Shown here in pieces: positions 9,096 to 17,443 of a stretch of 64,000 nucleotides of DNA (the stretch's first letter is position 1; every line of letters starts with the position of its first letter). This stretch comes from Lachnospiraceae bacterium (lineage in GTDB: Bacteria; Bacillota; Clostridia; Lachnospirales; Lachnospiraceae), in NCBI GenBank assembly GCA_009777715.1, contig WRLH01000003.1:80952-144951 (forward strand). The letters run 5' to 3'. A program made the translations under genes and the position numbers. The notes beneath the pieces were generated by a model that worked only from the letters and a program-made list of their open reading frames with translations, did no database searches and was not told the origin of the DNA.

Positions 9096-11449
9096 ATCGG
9101 TGCTTTGTAGGAAATAAGTGCCTTAAAATCGACCAGCTTCATTACGGCGATTAGGATCAGATAAGTAATGGCTGCCAATACTGAAAGCGTAATCCCAAGG
9201 GCTAATAATGACGGAAGATAAGCTATGCGCATTAGTAATAAGAAGAACAAATTAATCACGGCAAGGCAAAGCAAAAAGGCGGCAATGCTGCTAATTAAAA
9301 TAATGATGCCGTATTGCAGATAAATAATTCTCCTGACCTTTTTCTCTTTTGCCCCCAAAGCACGGTAAAGGGATAATTCAGGACTCCGCTTTATTAAAGT
9401 GCTTGCCATCAGCGAGGCAAGGAAAATCAGCAGGGCAATTATTATAATTGATGAGGCCATGTAGATAATTGAAATATATTGCGCCATCCCGGTAGTCAGA
9501 ATCTGCGTCAGGATATTGGCAGTCATTATTTCCGCTTGCCAGCTTCTTAGTATTTGCCCCAGCAATTCTATTTCATTTTCATTAAGGAAAAACAAATAAT
9601 TATTCCGGAATGTCTCGTCAATGGCACTCCCCATGTCTTGATGGGAAGCCAAAATCGTATGCGAAGCGGGCGTAAACGGGGTGGGGGTCAAATAATCTGC
9701 CAAGGTAAGGTTCTTATCGCTTCCCTCTAGCAGATATGGGTCGCCGATATTAAGCCCTATCGCGCCAGTCACAATCCTGTCAGCCAAGAAAGTTCCCGGC
9801 AAAACCTTCAAAGTCGGTGAATAATTATTCTCGTCTTTTAAAATGCCAAGGAAATATCTTCTTTCGCTGTTGTGGTAGGTGGCAATTTTTGTGTATATTT
9901 GAAAATACGGAAGTCCATGCTCCTTTAGCAAATCTTCAAACCGCTCCTCGTCACGCGGCATTACATTTACGCAAACATTATATCCGACCCCTGCAATCCA
10001 AGCGTTTTCAACCATTTTTGCAATGCCGAAAGATAAATTATAAATAAACATAATAAAAACGGCAACTATGACAAACGCGGTTGAAATAATCGCGGAATTT
10101 CTCAAATTGCCCCTCAGCAGCTTCACCGAAAGCATAAGGCTGTTAGTTAAAGTTTTATCCGCAAACCGGAATAAGTTAATCGCTTTCTTGCTGATGAAAT
10201 ATATGAATGCAACTAATGCCATCAGCCCCAGCGTAAAAAGCAAAAGCGAGAAATCATTTGAAAAAGCCGCCATGATAATTGCAAAAACGATAATGCTAAT
10301 AATCGGATATTGGAGTGATTTGTCTGCTTTATGATGGATTCGGCCATTGATAATATTCATTGCGTCAATGTCAAAAATCTTTTTCGCCAGTAAAAAACTT
10401 AACGGCAGATTAATCATTATCGAAATTGCAAGGACAACTAAAAATACTAAAACCATTTGCCAAAAGGTAACTAAAAGTGAAGCACCAAAGGCTTGTCTTG
10501 TCACATATTTGAACATCAAGAGGGCAAGAGGGGCGGCAATCAAATTGGCAGACAGCGAAAATGCCAATGCGTCAATGAAAGATATTTTGATTGCGCTTTT
10601 TCTTGTGAACCCATAAACCCTTAGGAGGGCAAAGTTCTTGATATTCTTCGAAAAATTGAGATAAGCAAAAGTAAAAAAACCCGCGGTAAAGACAATAAAG
10701 CAAAGAACGACAAGATATGCAATAACTTCTTTGATGACTTCTTTAACAAGCTGGTAGTTTTTTTGTATTTCGCTGTAATGCTGTCTGGTTATCTTTATAT
10801 TGTTGTCACCAAAATATAAATCCAAGGCTTCACTAATATCAGCTTCTTCATCGTAAGCCAGACGGATATTTGCCTTTTCAATTGCGCCTAGAATTTGCTC
10901 TATATACAATTCATTAATGGTAACATAACCATAATACTGGGATTCGAGAGTGCCAAAATCCGGATTTTCAATGGAATTAACCGAAAAAGCCAAATCCCAG
11001 TCATCAAAAGATAATGTGGAATCTTTTTTTGCCCGCAAGCTTTCACTTAAAGTGCTGCTCATGATACAAGCATTTAAGGGGATTCCGCTTTGAAAGCGCA
11101 GAAGAACAGGCCGCCTTTCGCCATTAAGGGACAGGTTTACGGTTGCATATCTTTCCACTAGTTTAGCGTTTAACTTAAGCTCATCAAAATGCTTTTCAAA
11201 ATGCTCATCCATTATTAAGCCGTTTTCTTCGTTATGCTCAAGATAATATGAAACAATTCCGCCATTGGCATTTATTGAAGCATTTTCAAAAATTAAATCG
11301 TTGCTTGAAGTCAGCAAAAGCATTAGCGCAATTATTGAAGCAAGCAAAACATAAACAACCCATACCATTAAGGATATGGATTTATTTGTGTTGCTTACCT
11401 TATAAAAAACGGCAAATTGCTTAAAAGCTCTATCCACTAAGCTCACCAT
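9092..11449 (-). CDS. FtsX/MacB-type ABC transporter permease
   Basis: 785 residues. It has one transmembrane helix near the N-terminus, a large extracytoplasmic domain (about 60-220), a block of membrane helices, a second extracytoplasmic region and a C-terminal cluster of helices (YISIIYMASSIIIIALLIFL). This two-module layout is that of FtsX-like permeases used for peptide resistance, lipoprotein handling or bacteriocin immunity and export. It overlaps the preceding ATPase gene by 20 bases, so the two proteins are very likely partners. In this context self-immunity or export of the Cys-repeat peptide is the likeliest role. Confidence 0.82.
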   Translation of the reverse strand: MVSLVDRAFKQFAVFYKVSNTNKSISLMVWVVYVLLASIIALMLLLTSSNDLIFENASINANGGIVSYYLEHNEENGLIMDEHFEKHFDELKLNAKLVERYATVNLSLNGERRPVLLRFQSGIPLNACIMSSTLSESLRAKKDSTLSFDDWDLAFSVNSIENPDFGTLESQYYGYVTINELYIEQILGAIEKANIRLAYDEEADISEALDLYFGDNNIKITRQHYSEIQKNYQLVKEVIKEVIAYLVVLCFIVFTAGFFTFAYLNFSKNIKNFALLRVYGFTRKSAIKISFIDALAFSLSANLIAAPLALLMFKYVTRQAFGASLLVTFWQMVLVFLVVLAISIMINLPLSFLLAKKIFDIDAMNIINGRIHHKADKSLQYPIISIIVFAIIMAAFSNDFSLLLFTLGLMALVAFIYFISKKAINLFRFADKTLTNSLMLSVKLLRGNLRNSAIISTAFVIVAVFIMFIYNLSFGIAKMVENAWIAGVGYNVCVNVMPRDEERFEDLLKEHGLPYFQIYTKIATYHNSERRYFLGILKDENNYSPTLKVLPGTFLADRIVTGAIGLNIGDPYLLEGSDKNLTLADYLTPTPFTPASHTILASHQDMGSAIDETFRNNYLFFLNENEIELLGQILRSWQAEIMTANILTQILTTGMAQYISIIYMASSIIIIALLIFLASLMASTLIKRSPELSLYRALGAKEKKVRRIIYLQYGIIILISSIAAFLLCLAVINLFFLLLMRIAYLPSLLALGITLSVLAAITYLILIAVMKLVDFKALISYKAPM

Positions 11450-12083
11450 CTTTCATCTGGATAATTCTGTCGCACAAATCCGCAACAGTTTTGTCGTGGG
11501 TTACAATCAAAACTGTTTTCTTCTGTAAAGCCGTTTTGCGGAACATTGCCATTATTTCAAGGCCAGTTTTTTGGTCGAGTGACCCGGTCGGCTCATCAGC
11601 AAGGATTATGTCCGGCCCAGTTATGAGTGCCCTTGCTATCGCTGCCCTTTGCTGCTCACCGCCTGACATTTCATTCGGATAGCGGTTAAGGAGTTCCTTT
11701 AAGCCAAGCTGTTCATATAGTGACTTGGAAATTAAGTTTTGGCTTGAACCAGAAAAAATAAGCGGAAGCATGATATTATCCTTGCAATTAAGCTCTTTTA
11801 TCAAGCCATAATTTTGAAAAACTATGCTAATGTGGCGGGCGCGAAATGAATCCAATTTGTCAGACGGCATTTCATACATTTTCTTGCCGTTAAGCGAAAC
11901 AGAACCGGAATCCGGCTTGTCAAGCCCGGCTATTATGCCAAGCAATGTGCTTTTACCGCAGCCGCTGGGGCCCATAATCGCAACCATCTCACCTTGATTT
12001 ACAGAAAAACTAATCCCTTTTAGAATATGGGTGGTTGCTGATTTGGTTTTTATGGATTTTTTGATGGAATTTACTTTAAGCAC
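11430..12083 (-). CDS. ABC transporter ATP-binding protein, MacB/LolD type
   Basis: 217 residues with a full set of motifs: Walker A GPSGCGKST, signature MSGGEQQRAAIARAL, Walker B IILADEPTGSLD and H-loop VTHD. The size and MSGGEQQR form are those of LolD/MacB-like ATPases that pair with FtsX-like permeases, encoded directly downstream with an overlap. It begins 37 bases after the small CXXX-system protein and is part of the same operon. Confidence 0.88.
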   Translation of the reverse strand: MLKVNSIKKSIKTKSATTHILKGISFSVNQGEMVAIMGPSGCGKSTLLGIIAGLDKPDSGSVSLNGKKMYEMPSDKLDSFRARHISIVFQNYGLIKELNCKDNIMLPLIFSGSSQNLISKSLYEQLGLKELLNRYPNEMSGGEQQRAAIARALITGPDIILADEPTGSLDQKTGLEIMAMFRKTALQKKTVLIVTHDKTVADLCDRIIQMKDGELSG

Positions 12084-12120
12084 GTTTTTGCTCCTGTTTT
12101 ATATATCACTTGCTGAAATT

Positions 12121-12429
12121 TTATCCGCGCCGTAATATAAGTTCATCATTGCCATAATTAATATATAATTGCATATTGTCAGTAATAATTATATCATATT
12201 TTTCAACACAATAATCCCAGAACTTGCGAATATCCCTTAGGCATTTTTTATTATCCTGAACCAATCGTTTATATATTTCGCTTTCATGCTTTTTATATAA
12301 ATCATTATCAGTTAAAGATTTACATAAATCTTGGATAGCGAAATTTAGGTATTGCAAATCTTGTATTTTTTCAATTTCTTCCTCTGATAAAACTGCTATG
12401 CGTTCTTCTATAAAATTATCTTTTGACAT
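12121..12429 (-). CDS. Small accessory protein of the Cys-repeat peptide locus (CXXX-repeat system-associated type)
   Basis: 102 residues from the ATG at 12429, chosen because GGAGG lies seven bases upstream; six extra upstream codons lack a ribosome site. The protein is charged and mostly helical (LSEEEIEKIQDLQYLNFAIQ) with no catalytic motif I recognise. From memory it resembles the small proteins annotated as 'CXXX repeat peptide modification system protein' that accompany such maturases. That assignment rests mainly on context between the maturase and the ABC genes. It may help recognise the precursor. Confidence 0.55.
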   Translation of the reverse strand: MSKDNFIEERIAVLSEEEIEKIQDLQYLNFAIQDLCKSLTDNDLYKKHESEIYKRLVQDNKKCLRDIRKFWDYCVEKYDIIITDNMQLYINYGNDELILRRG

Positions 12430-12446
12430 TTTTATCCTCCTGCTCA

Positions 12447-14627
12447 TCAGATAGCATTTTTTCTATCTAGTAAAACGTTTATAGGGTCTTTATATGAAAT
12501 TTCGTCAATATGACAGTTGCTGCCTATTTCTAAAATTGCATATGTGGGTAATAGTTTGCGTGATATTTCTCTTTCAATATGTGAAATTTTACATTGAAGT
12601 GCTGATGGCACGTTATACTCGCCAGTATGGTTTTTGTTTTGGAAAATACAACGATTACATTGATAACAATCGCAATTATTACAGTTTGGTGAGTTTGCTA
12701 GTTCTGTGAGAGAAATTTCGGGCAAGAACTCATATTCGCCGCTTGATTCATTGTATGTGCCGATCGGATTCATTTTATTATAGTAAAATGCCGGGCAAAT
12801 ATATAATTGACCATCAGGAGCCAAAGTTAAAGAGCGTTCTCCAGCATTACAGTTATTCATTTCACCAGAAAATATCCGGTCGGTAAGACGATTAACTTCT
12901 TTCACCTCATGTTTATTTATATATCTTACAATTTCATCTGCAATTTTATTCATTTGACGCTCATATTCAGTTACATCGAATTTAGTTTTATCTTCTATCC
13001 TAATATTCATATGGACACGATTTACTTTTTCTAATAATCCAATGACCATATTACTTAAATTAAAAATTTGATTACCATCAATATTGAATATTATTTTAGC
13101 AAGCCTTGTTTTTCCATCAATCAATAAATTAATGTTTTCACAGTCAACCACATAAATAATATCTTCAGATAAAAGGTCTCCAGTTTGATAATACTTAATA
13201 TGAGTTACTAAGTGGCTGTTTAGCGCGTCATAAGTATATGGTTTATTTATATTATATAATTCCGAATTACATTCCTTAAGGTGATGAACTAAAACAGGTG
13301 AATAGAAATTATCTTTTGCAAATTCTAATCCTCTGTCTAAAAAAGATTTATTCAAAACTCTATCATTATCAAAACTGTAATAATCACAATAAGATACGCT
13401 AAAGTCTGAGGTCAAAATATATAAGTATTTATAAGGCTTCTTCTTGATTTCTGGCTTGCATTTTATGCCATGAAGATTATATAAACGCGCCCAATAATAG
13501 CGGTTAGCCTTTACACGTGCCTTGTGCATTTCACAAATTGTAGTTGCACGTTCAAATAATGTATCATTTTTAGAAATATCATAATTATATCCGGGGCAAA
13601 ATGAACACGATGAGCTAACAGAACAATCAATACATTCCTGTTTGCTTTGATATTTTGTGTTAAGTGATAAAAATGGTCTTATTTTATCAGTATCGACCCC
13701 CTTATAAATATCACCAAACGATATTTCATTTTTGTTGTCTAACGAATATTTCATGAATCGAATACAAGGATAAAGCTTACCTTCATAGTCCACAGTAAAA
13801 GATCTGCCTGTTCCGCATGAATTATGTAGCATTTCATCATGAAGTGCCTTATAACCCACTTGTTCTGAAAATAACGTAGTATTCACTTTGTTCCATAACT
13901 GATTCTCCAAGACATAATCTGCTAATTGTTTCAATTGATTTTCAAAAATAACATCATCGCCTTCCTGCCAAATATCCTCAAAGACGACGTTAGCCGGAAC
14001 GACTTTTAGCCCTAAATTCCATAAATGAATTATACTATCCTTTACCAATGGCAAATCGTCGTGACCAATTGTTACTTTTGTTGTTTCATCAGGATATTGT
14101 TTAAGCCATAGCATGGTTTGCCTAGCAACCTCATCATATGAGCCAGTGCCATCAGGAAAGATTCTTTGCATATTATGCTTTTCTTTAGTGCCATCAATGC
14201 TGATTCCTATTGAAATCATGTTTTTGTTTTTCCATAAAAATCTTTGCACCTCTGGTGAATCATACAAAAGGCCATTGGTTGATATTAGTATTCGATATTT
14301 TCCAAACCAATTGCTATTACGCCTATATGTTTCAATTCTAAAATAATCAACGATTTTCTCAATTAAGTCCACCTCTAAAAGGGGCTCTCCGCCGATAAAA
14401 TCAAGGGTCAGATAATCTTTTAAATCCAAATCATCTTTGTTTTCAATAAAAAAGTCGATGGCGTCCTTAGCGACTTCAAAGCTCATCACCTTCCCCTCAC
14501 CCTTTTTTATCATATAACAATATTTGCAACTTAGATTACACTCCTGTGTAACTACAAAAGTTATTTCTTGAGCATTACTGGTTTTCCAGTATTGGGGACT
14601 TTTACCCATTATGTACTCACTGCTCAT
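12447..14627 (-). CDS. Radical SAM/SPASM peptide maturase with a second, radical-SAM-less SPASM half
   Basis: 726 residues from the ATG at 14627 (AGAAAGG upstream; an in-frame GTG is nine bases earlier). The first half is a complete radical SAM enzyme: CNLSCKYC (Cys30, 34, 37), GGEP near 79-82, and a SPASM domain with Cys at about 271, 288, 332, 335, 341, 344 and 365. The second half (about 395-726) lacks a CX3CX2C motif but ends in another Cys cluster (593, 611, 649, 652, 654, 657, 660, 679) arranged like a SPASM domain. Such enzymes install thioether or related links in ribosomal peptides. The Cys-repeat precursor directly upstream is the expected substrate. Confidence 0.85.
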   Translation of the reverse strand: MSSEYIMGKSPQYWKTSNAQEITFVVTQECNLSCKYCYMIKKGEGKVMSFEVAKDAIDFFIENKDDLDLKDYLTLDFIGGEPLLEVDLIEKIVDYFRIETYRRNSNWFGKYRILISTNGLLYDSPEVQRFLWKNKNMISIGISIDGTKEKHNMQRIFPDGTGSYDEVARQTMLWLKQYPDETTKVTIGHDDLPLVKDSIIHLWNLGLKVVPANVVFEDIWQEGDDVIFENQLKQLADYVLENQLWNKVNTTLFSEQVGYKALHDEMLHNSCGTGRSFTVDYEGKLYPCIRFMKYSLDNKNEISFGDIYKGVDTDKIRPFLSLNTKYQSKQECIDCSVSSSCSFCPGYNYDISKNDTLFERATTICEMHKARVKANRYYWARLYNLHGIKCKPEIKKKPYKYLYILTSDFSVSYCDYYSFDNDRVLNKSFLDRGLEFAKDNFYSPVLVHHLKECNSELYNINKPYTYDALNSHLVTHIKYYQTGDLLSEDIIYVVDCENINLLIDGKTRLAKIIFNIDGNQIFNLSNMVIGLLEKVNRVHMNIRIEDKTKFDVTEYERQMNKIADEIVRYINKHEVKEVNRLTDRIFSGEMNNCNAGERSLTLAPDGQLYICPAFYYNKMNPIGTYNESSGEYEFLPEISLTELANSPNCNNCDCYQCNRCIFQNKNHTGEYNVPSALQCKISHIEREISRKLLPTYAILEIGSNCHIDEISYKDPINVLLDRKNAI

Positions 14628-14666
14628 CTTTTTCACCTTTCTGATTTGGGAAACACAATAAATACA

Positions 14667-14952
14667 ACATGCACCTCGGGATGAATAAATGTAATTGATT
14701 ACTTTACAAAACTAAACTTCATCACCTCTTGCCATTGAATTGTCTGCAAATTCCACTAGGATAACAAGCATTGCCACAATTACCGGAGCAAAAACCGCCA
14801 CATGTTCCCGAACATGGACCAAGACATTCAAAAGCGCAACCTAATAAACAGCTATTACCACAAAAACATGCTGGCTCAATTCCGCCAATATCGCTGTCAA
14901 AACTAAATTGTTCATCAAAATTCATATAAACCTCCTTTCACGAGGTGCATGT
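14667..14952. repeat. 12-bp perfect inverted repeat enclosing the precursor gene
   Basis: ACATGCACCTCG at 14667-14678 (plus) and CGAGGTGCATGT at 14941-14952 are exact inverted copies flanking the precursor gene and its ribosome site. In the transcript they could form a 12-bp duplex closing a loop of about 260 bases, just before the ribosome site at one end and before the maturase gene at the other. They might also be the ends of a small inserted cassette. Confidence 0.55.
14722..14925 (-). CDS. Cys-repeat RiPP precursor peptide
   Basis: 67 residues with a very strong ribosome site (AAGGAGG, seven bases before ATG). A short acidic leader (MNFDEQFSFDSDIGGIEPA) is followed by a core with 11 Cys at positions 20, 22, 26, 30, 34, 38, 42, 46, 50, 54 and 60. 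Nine of these are spaced exactly four residues apart, with Gly, Ser, Ala and Asn frequent between them. The tail is RQFNGKR. A strict CX3 periodicity next to a radical SAM/SPASM enzyme fits the CXXX-repeat or ranthipeptide-like class, in which Cys sulfurs are linked to nearby residues. The product and activity are unknown. Confidence 0.85.
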   Translation of the reverse strand: MNFDEQFSFDSDIGGIEPACFCGNSCLLGCAFECLGPCSGTCGGFCSGNCGNACYPSGICRQFNGKR

Positions 14953-15036
14953 GTACTTTAATAAAATAATTTCAAGCTTTCATGCTAAACAAACTCTTAT
15001 ATTGCTTCATATTAATACATATCCCGCAATTTGTCC

Positions 15037-15085
15037 ACGCAAAAAGTTGCGTAAATAAAATTTATTTTTCCGCAACTTTTTGCGT
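15037..15085. terminator. Strong hairpin between the lipoprotein remnant and the RiPP precursor
   Basis: ACGCAAAAAGTTGCG (15037-15051) and CGCAACTTTTTGCGT (15071-15085) form a 15-bp perfect stem with an AT-rich loop. There is no clear U tract after the stem on the minus strand, so termination strength is uncertain. It may be the original terminator that lay behind purL, since a remnant of the purL end precedes it. Confidence 0.5.
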
Positions 15086-15113
15086 ATTTATACGCCATGT
15101 CAAATTTCAATTC

Positions 15114-15199
15114 CTAAAATAATTTATCCCCTCAAAAAGAGGCAAATTCTTATTGCCCTAGAATGCTTTTGCCGCAAACTCACCAAAACGCGCCAGCAT
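15114..15199 (-). pseudogene. Decayed duplicate of the 3' end of purL
   Basis: The minus strand reads RFGEFAAKAF-stop-GNKNLPLFEGINYF-stop. The intact purL end (17444-17530) reads RFGEFVAKNIPGNKNLPLFEGGISYFR-stop in the same order, split here at 20 residues: RFGEFVAKNIP and GNKNLPLFEGGISYFR. DNA identity is high over about 75 bases, with small indels and a new TAG. The copy starts directly after the stop codon of the intervening lipoprotein gene. It is a non-functional scar left when that gene was inserted at, or recombined into, the end of purL. Confidence 0.85.
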
Positions 15200-17443
15200 T
15201 TAATTAAGCTCAGCCATTAACAGGCTGGCCCGGTTCTGGATAATATCGGCGGCTTCTTCGGCTGACTTCTGGCCGCTTAAGAAGCTTTCAAGCTCTTCCT
15301 CGATAATCTGGTAAATTCCCCATATGCCGCTTGCAGATGTGACTGCATTAATCAAATCATAAACTTTATTAATATCTGTTCTAGTAGGAATCCGTGTGCC
15401 ATCAAAATAAAAACCTTCGCCAGCCCCTTCATTGATTTCGATAAACATTTCAAATATCTGCTCAAGAGCAGTTCTATGGATTGGAAAACCAAAGAATAAT
15501 GCTTCATTACCCTCAAGGCTATAATAGCCATCAACGACCCGGAATTGAGCATCGGTAAGCAGATACTTAAGATATTCAAAAGCACCATCAACCATTTCTG
15601 ATTTAGCAGATATTGCGACCACATCATTAAAGTGAAAACTTGAGCCGTTTCTTCCATCGCTGGTCGGATAACCTATGTAGCTAACCTCTTCGCCGAAATA
15701 TTTTTCATATTCTGCCGTAGAGCGTTCGTTTAGTCTCTCGATCCGCTCAGACATAAGTAATGGATTTCCACTAAGATAGTTCTCCGCCATTGCCCGATAA
15801 TAAGCCCCAGATGGATAATAAGCCTTTACCATCTCAAGAAAGTTGATAAACTCCGGCGAATTAAAATTACATTCCATTTTGGCATAATCAATAAAGTCTG
15901 AGCTTCGTCCCGAAATGGCGTTAAAGAAAAAATCTGAACCGCTTAATGGCCTATCCCGCCAAGCAACCGGAACTGTCCCATCAGGTTTGCTTTCCATCAG
16001 GGCATGAAACTCATCCCAAGTCCAGCCCGTTCGCTGGCCAACATCAGACATTCGTCCAATAACCGTATTAATACTGAAATAAGGAGGAATGCCATAAAGC
16101 TTATCGTTATGTTCAAGCGTTATTAATACATTATCGATGTAATCACTTAGCTCAATATCCGGGTCAGCATTAATCAGCTCATATAAATCAACAAAGAGGC
16201 CTTTATAGGAATAATTGTAATAAGAGTCATTTGGCGGCATGATGACGATATCCGGAATATTTCCGCTAGCAAGCCTTAAATTCATGCTTTCCGTGTTAAA
16301 TCTTTCTACTTTGATTTCATAATTTTCATTATTAATATTGAAGCGGGCAATCGAACCGCCATAAATAAATTCGCTATATAGCAGGGCAAGGGTGATAATC
16401 TTTTTTCCAGCCACTTCGGGCGGCTCATAAGTCCGGGCCAGCCGGACCATTTTCACTTTGGAATCTTCGGGAACAAGGCAGTAAAAATCATCCCCGGCCG
16501 CCACAATCAGGCGGGCCAAACCCGAAAAAGAGAAATTAATGCCATGCTCAAGCCAATCAAGCAGCTTGAAACGTCGTCCCTTATCAAGATGATAGCCATA
16601 TAATCCCTTGTCTCCGGTTTCGACCAGCCCGATAGCGAGCCCGGTGGTGTCAAACCTTGTTCCATGGAAATAGGGATTGTTTTGTTGCTCATTGGCATTT
16701 ACATCTATCTTAATTTCGCTGCTGACATTTCCCTTTGCGTCAATTATCTGAAAAATTTTCTCTTCGTTTTGCTTATTTTTTTCCGACCGCTCAATCAATA
16801 CCTGTCCGTCTGCTAAGACAGCAATCCCATTTACCCCGCTTATCTCGAACTTGAGTTCTGCGTCGTTGTCATAAGCCCGCAGGACACTCATGCTTAGGTT
16901 GTCAGAATATATATAAATGGTTTCATCATCACCAGAGCCTGTCACATGGAAACTCTTTATGCCCTGGGTCTCGCCGATTAATGCGGTCTTGGTAAGATTT
17001 CCGTTCGCGTCATAACGCCGCAAGTATGTACCGCTTTCCGGCCCGGAAAGGTTAAACATAATCCAGATTCCGCCGTTTTCATCAGAAGCAGCAGCGGCCG
17101 GGCTTTCATGCCAAAAGCTTATTTCCTGTGGATCAAAAACTATTTCACCTAGCTTTTCACCGCTAAAGCTTAATTTCACGAGCTTAAGCTCAAGCCGAAA
17201 ATCATAATCCCCTGCTTCATTGTCCATGCTGATGTCATTGTAGCCAATGACATTTAGGCTTTCATCATCAAGATAAAAATCGAGAATTGATTCTAATTCA
17301 ACATCTGATAACGTTTCTTTTATATAATAAAAAGCTTCAGTCACATCATGGCCATTATCATCATTTACTACTGGTTCAGCCTGATTTGCACAGCCCGAAA
17401 GCAATATAATTAGTAATATTGGCATAAATATCTTTAACTTCAT
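15200..17443 (-). CDS. Lipoprotein: propeller-like N-terminal half fused to an extracellular solute-binding domain
   Basis: 747 residues with a lipobox (IILLSGCANQ), so it is predicted to be anchored outside the membrane. Residues about 30-370 contain repeated strands with motifs such as GTYLRRYDANGNLTK, IYIYSDNL and IFQIIDAKGNVS that look like a beta-propeller. Residues about 375-747 resemble family 1 solute-binding proteins of carbohydrate ABC importers (NIPDIVIMPPND, LYGIPPYFSINTVIGR, GWTWDEFHALM). No permease genes are nearby. Its ATG overlaps the purL stop (ATGA), and a purL-end remnant follows its own stop, so it looks like a later arrival at this site. Confidence 0.75.
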   Translation of the reverse strand: MKLKIFMPILLIILLSGCANQAEPVVNDDNGHDVTEAFYYIKETLSDVELESILDFYLDDESLNVIGYNDISMDNEAGDYDFRLELKLVKLSFSGEKLGEIVFDPQEISFWHESPAAAASDENGGIWIMFNLSGPESGTYLRRYDANGNLTKTALIGETQGIKSFHVTGSGDDETIYIYSDNLSMSVLRAYDNDAELKFEISGVNGIAVLADGQVLIERSEKNKQNEEKIFQIIDAKGNVSSEIKIDVNANEQQNNPYFHGTRFDTTGLAIGLVETGDKGLYGYHLDKGRRFKLLDWLEHGINFSFSGLARLIVAAGDDFYCLVPEDSKVKMVRLARTYEPPEVAGKKIITLALLYSEFIYGGSIARFNINNENYEIKVERFNTESMNLRLASGNIPDIVIMPPNDSYYNYSYKGLFVDLYELINADPDIELSDYIDNVLITLEHNDKLYGIPPYFSINTVIGRMSDVGQRTGWTWDEFHALMESKPDGTVPVAWRDRPLSGSDFFFNAISGRSSDFIDYAKMECNFNSPEFINFLEMVKAYYPSGAYYRAMAENYLSGNPLLMSERIERLNERSTAEYEKYFGEEVSYIGYPTSDGRNGSSFHFNDVVAISAKSEMVDGAFEYLKYLLTDAQFRVVDGYYSLEGNEALFFGFPIHRTALEQIFEMFIEINEGAGEGFYFDGTRIPTRTDINKVYDLINAVTSASGIWGIYQIIEEELESFLSGQKSAEEAADIIQNRASLLMAELN

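Noticed and set aside
15037..15085. Insertion-sequence end
   Set aside because: The inverted repeat forms one hairpin with a 19-base loop, and no transposase or second end is visible.
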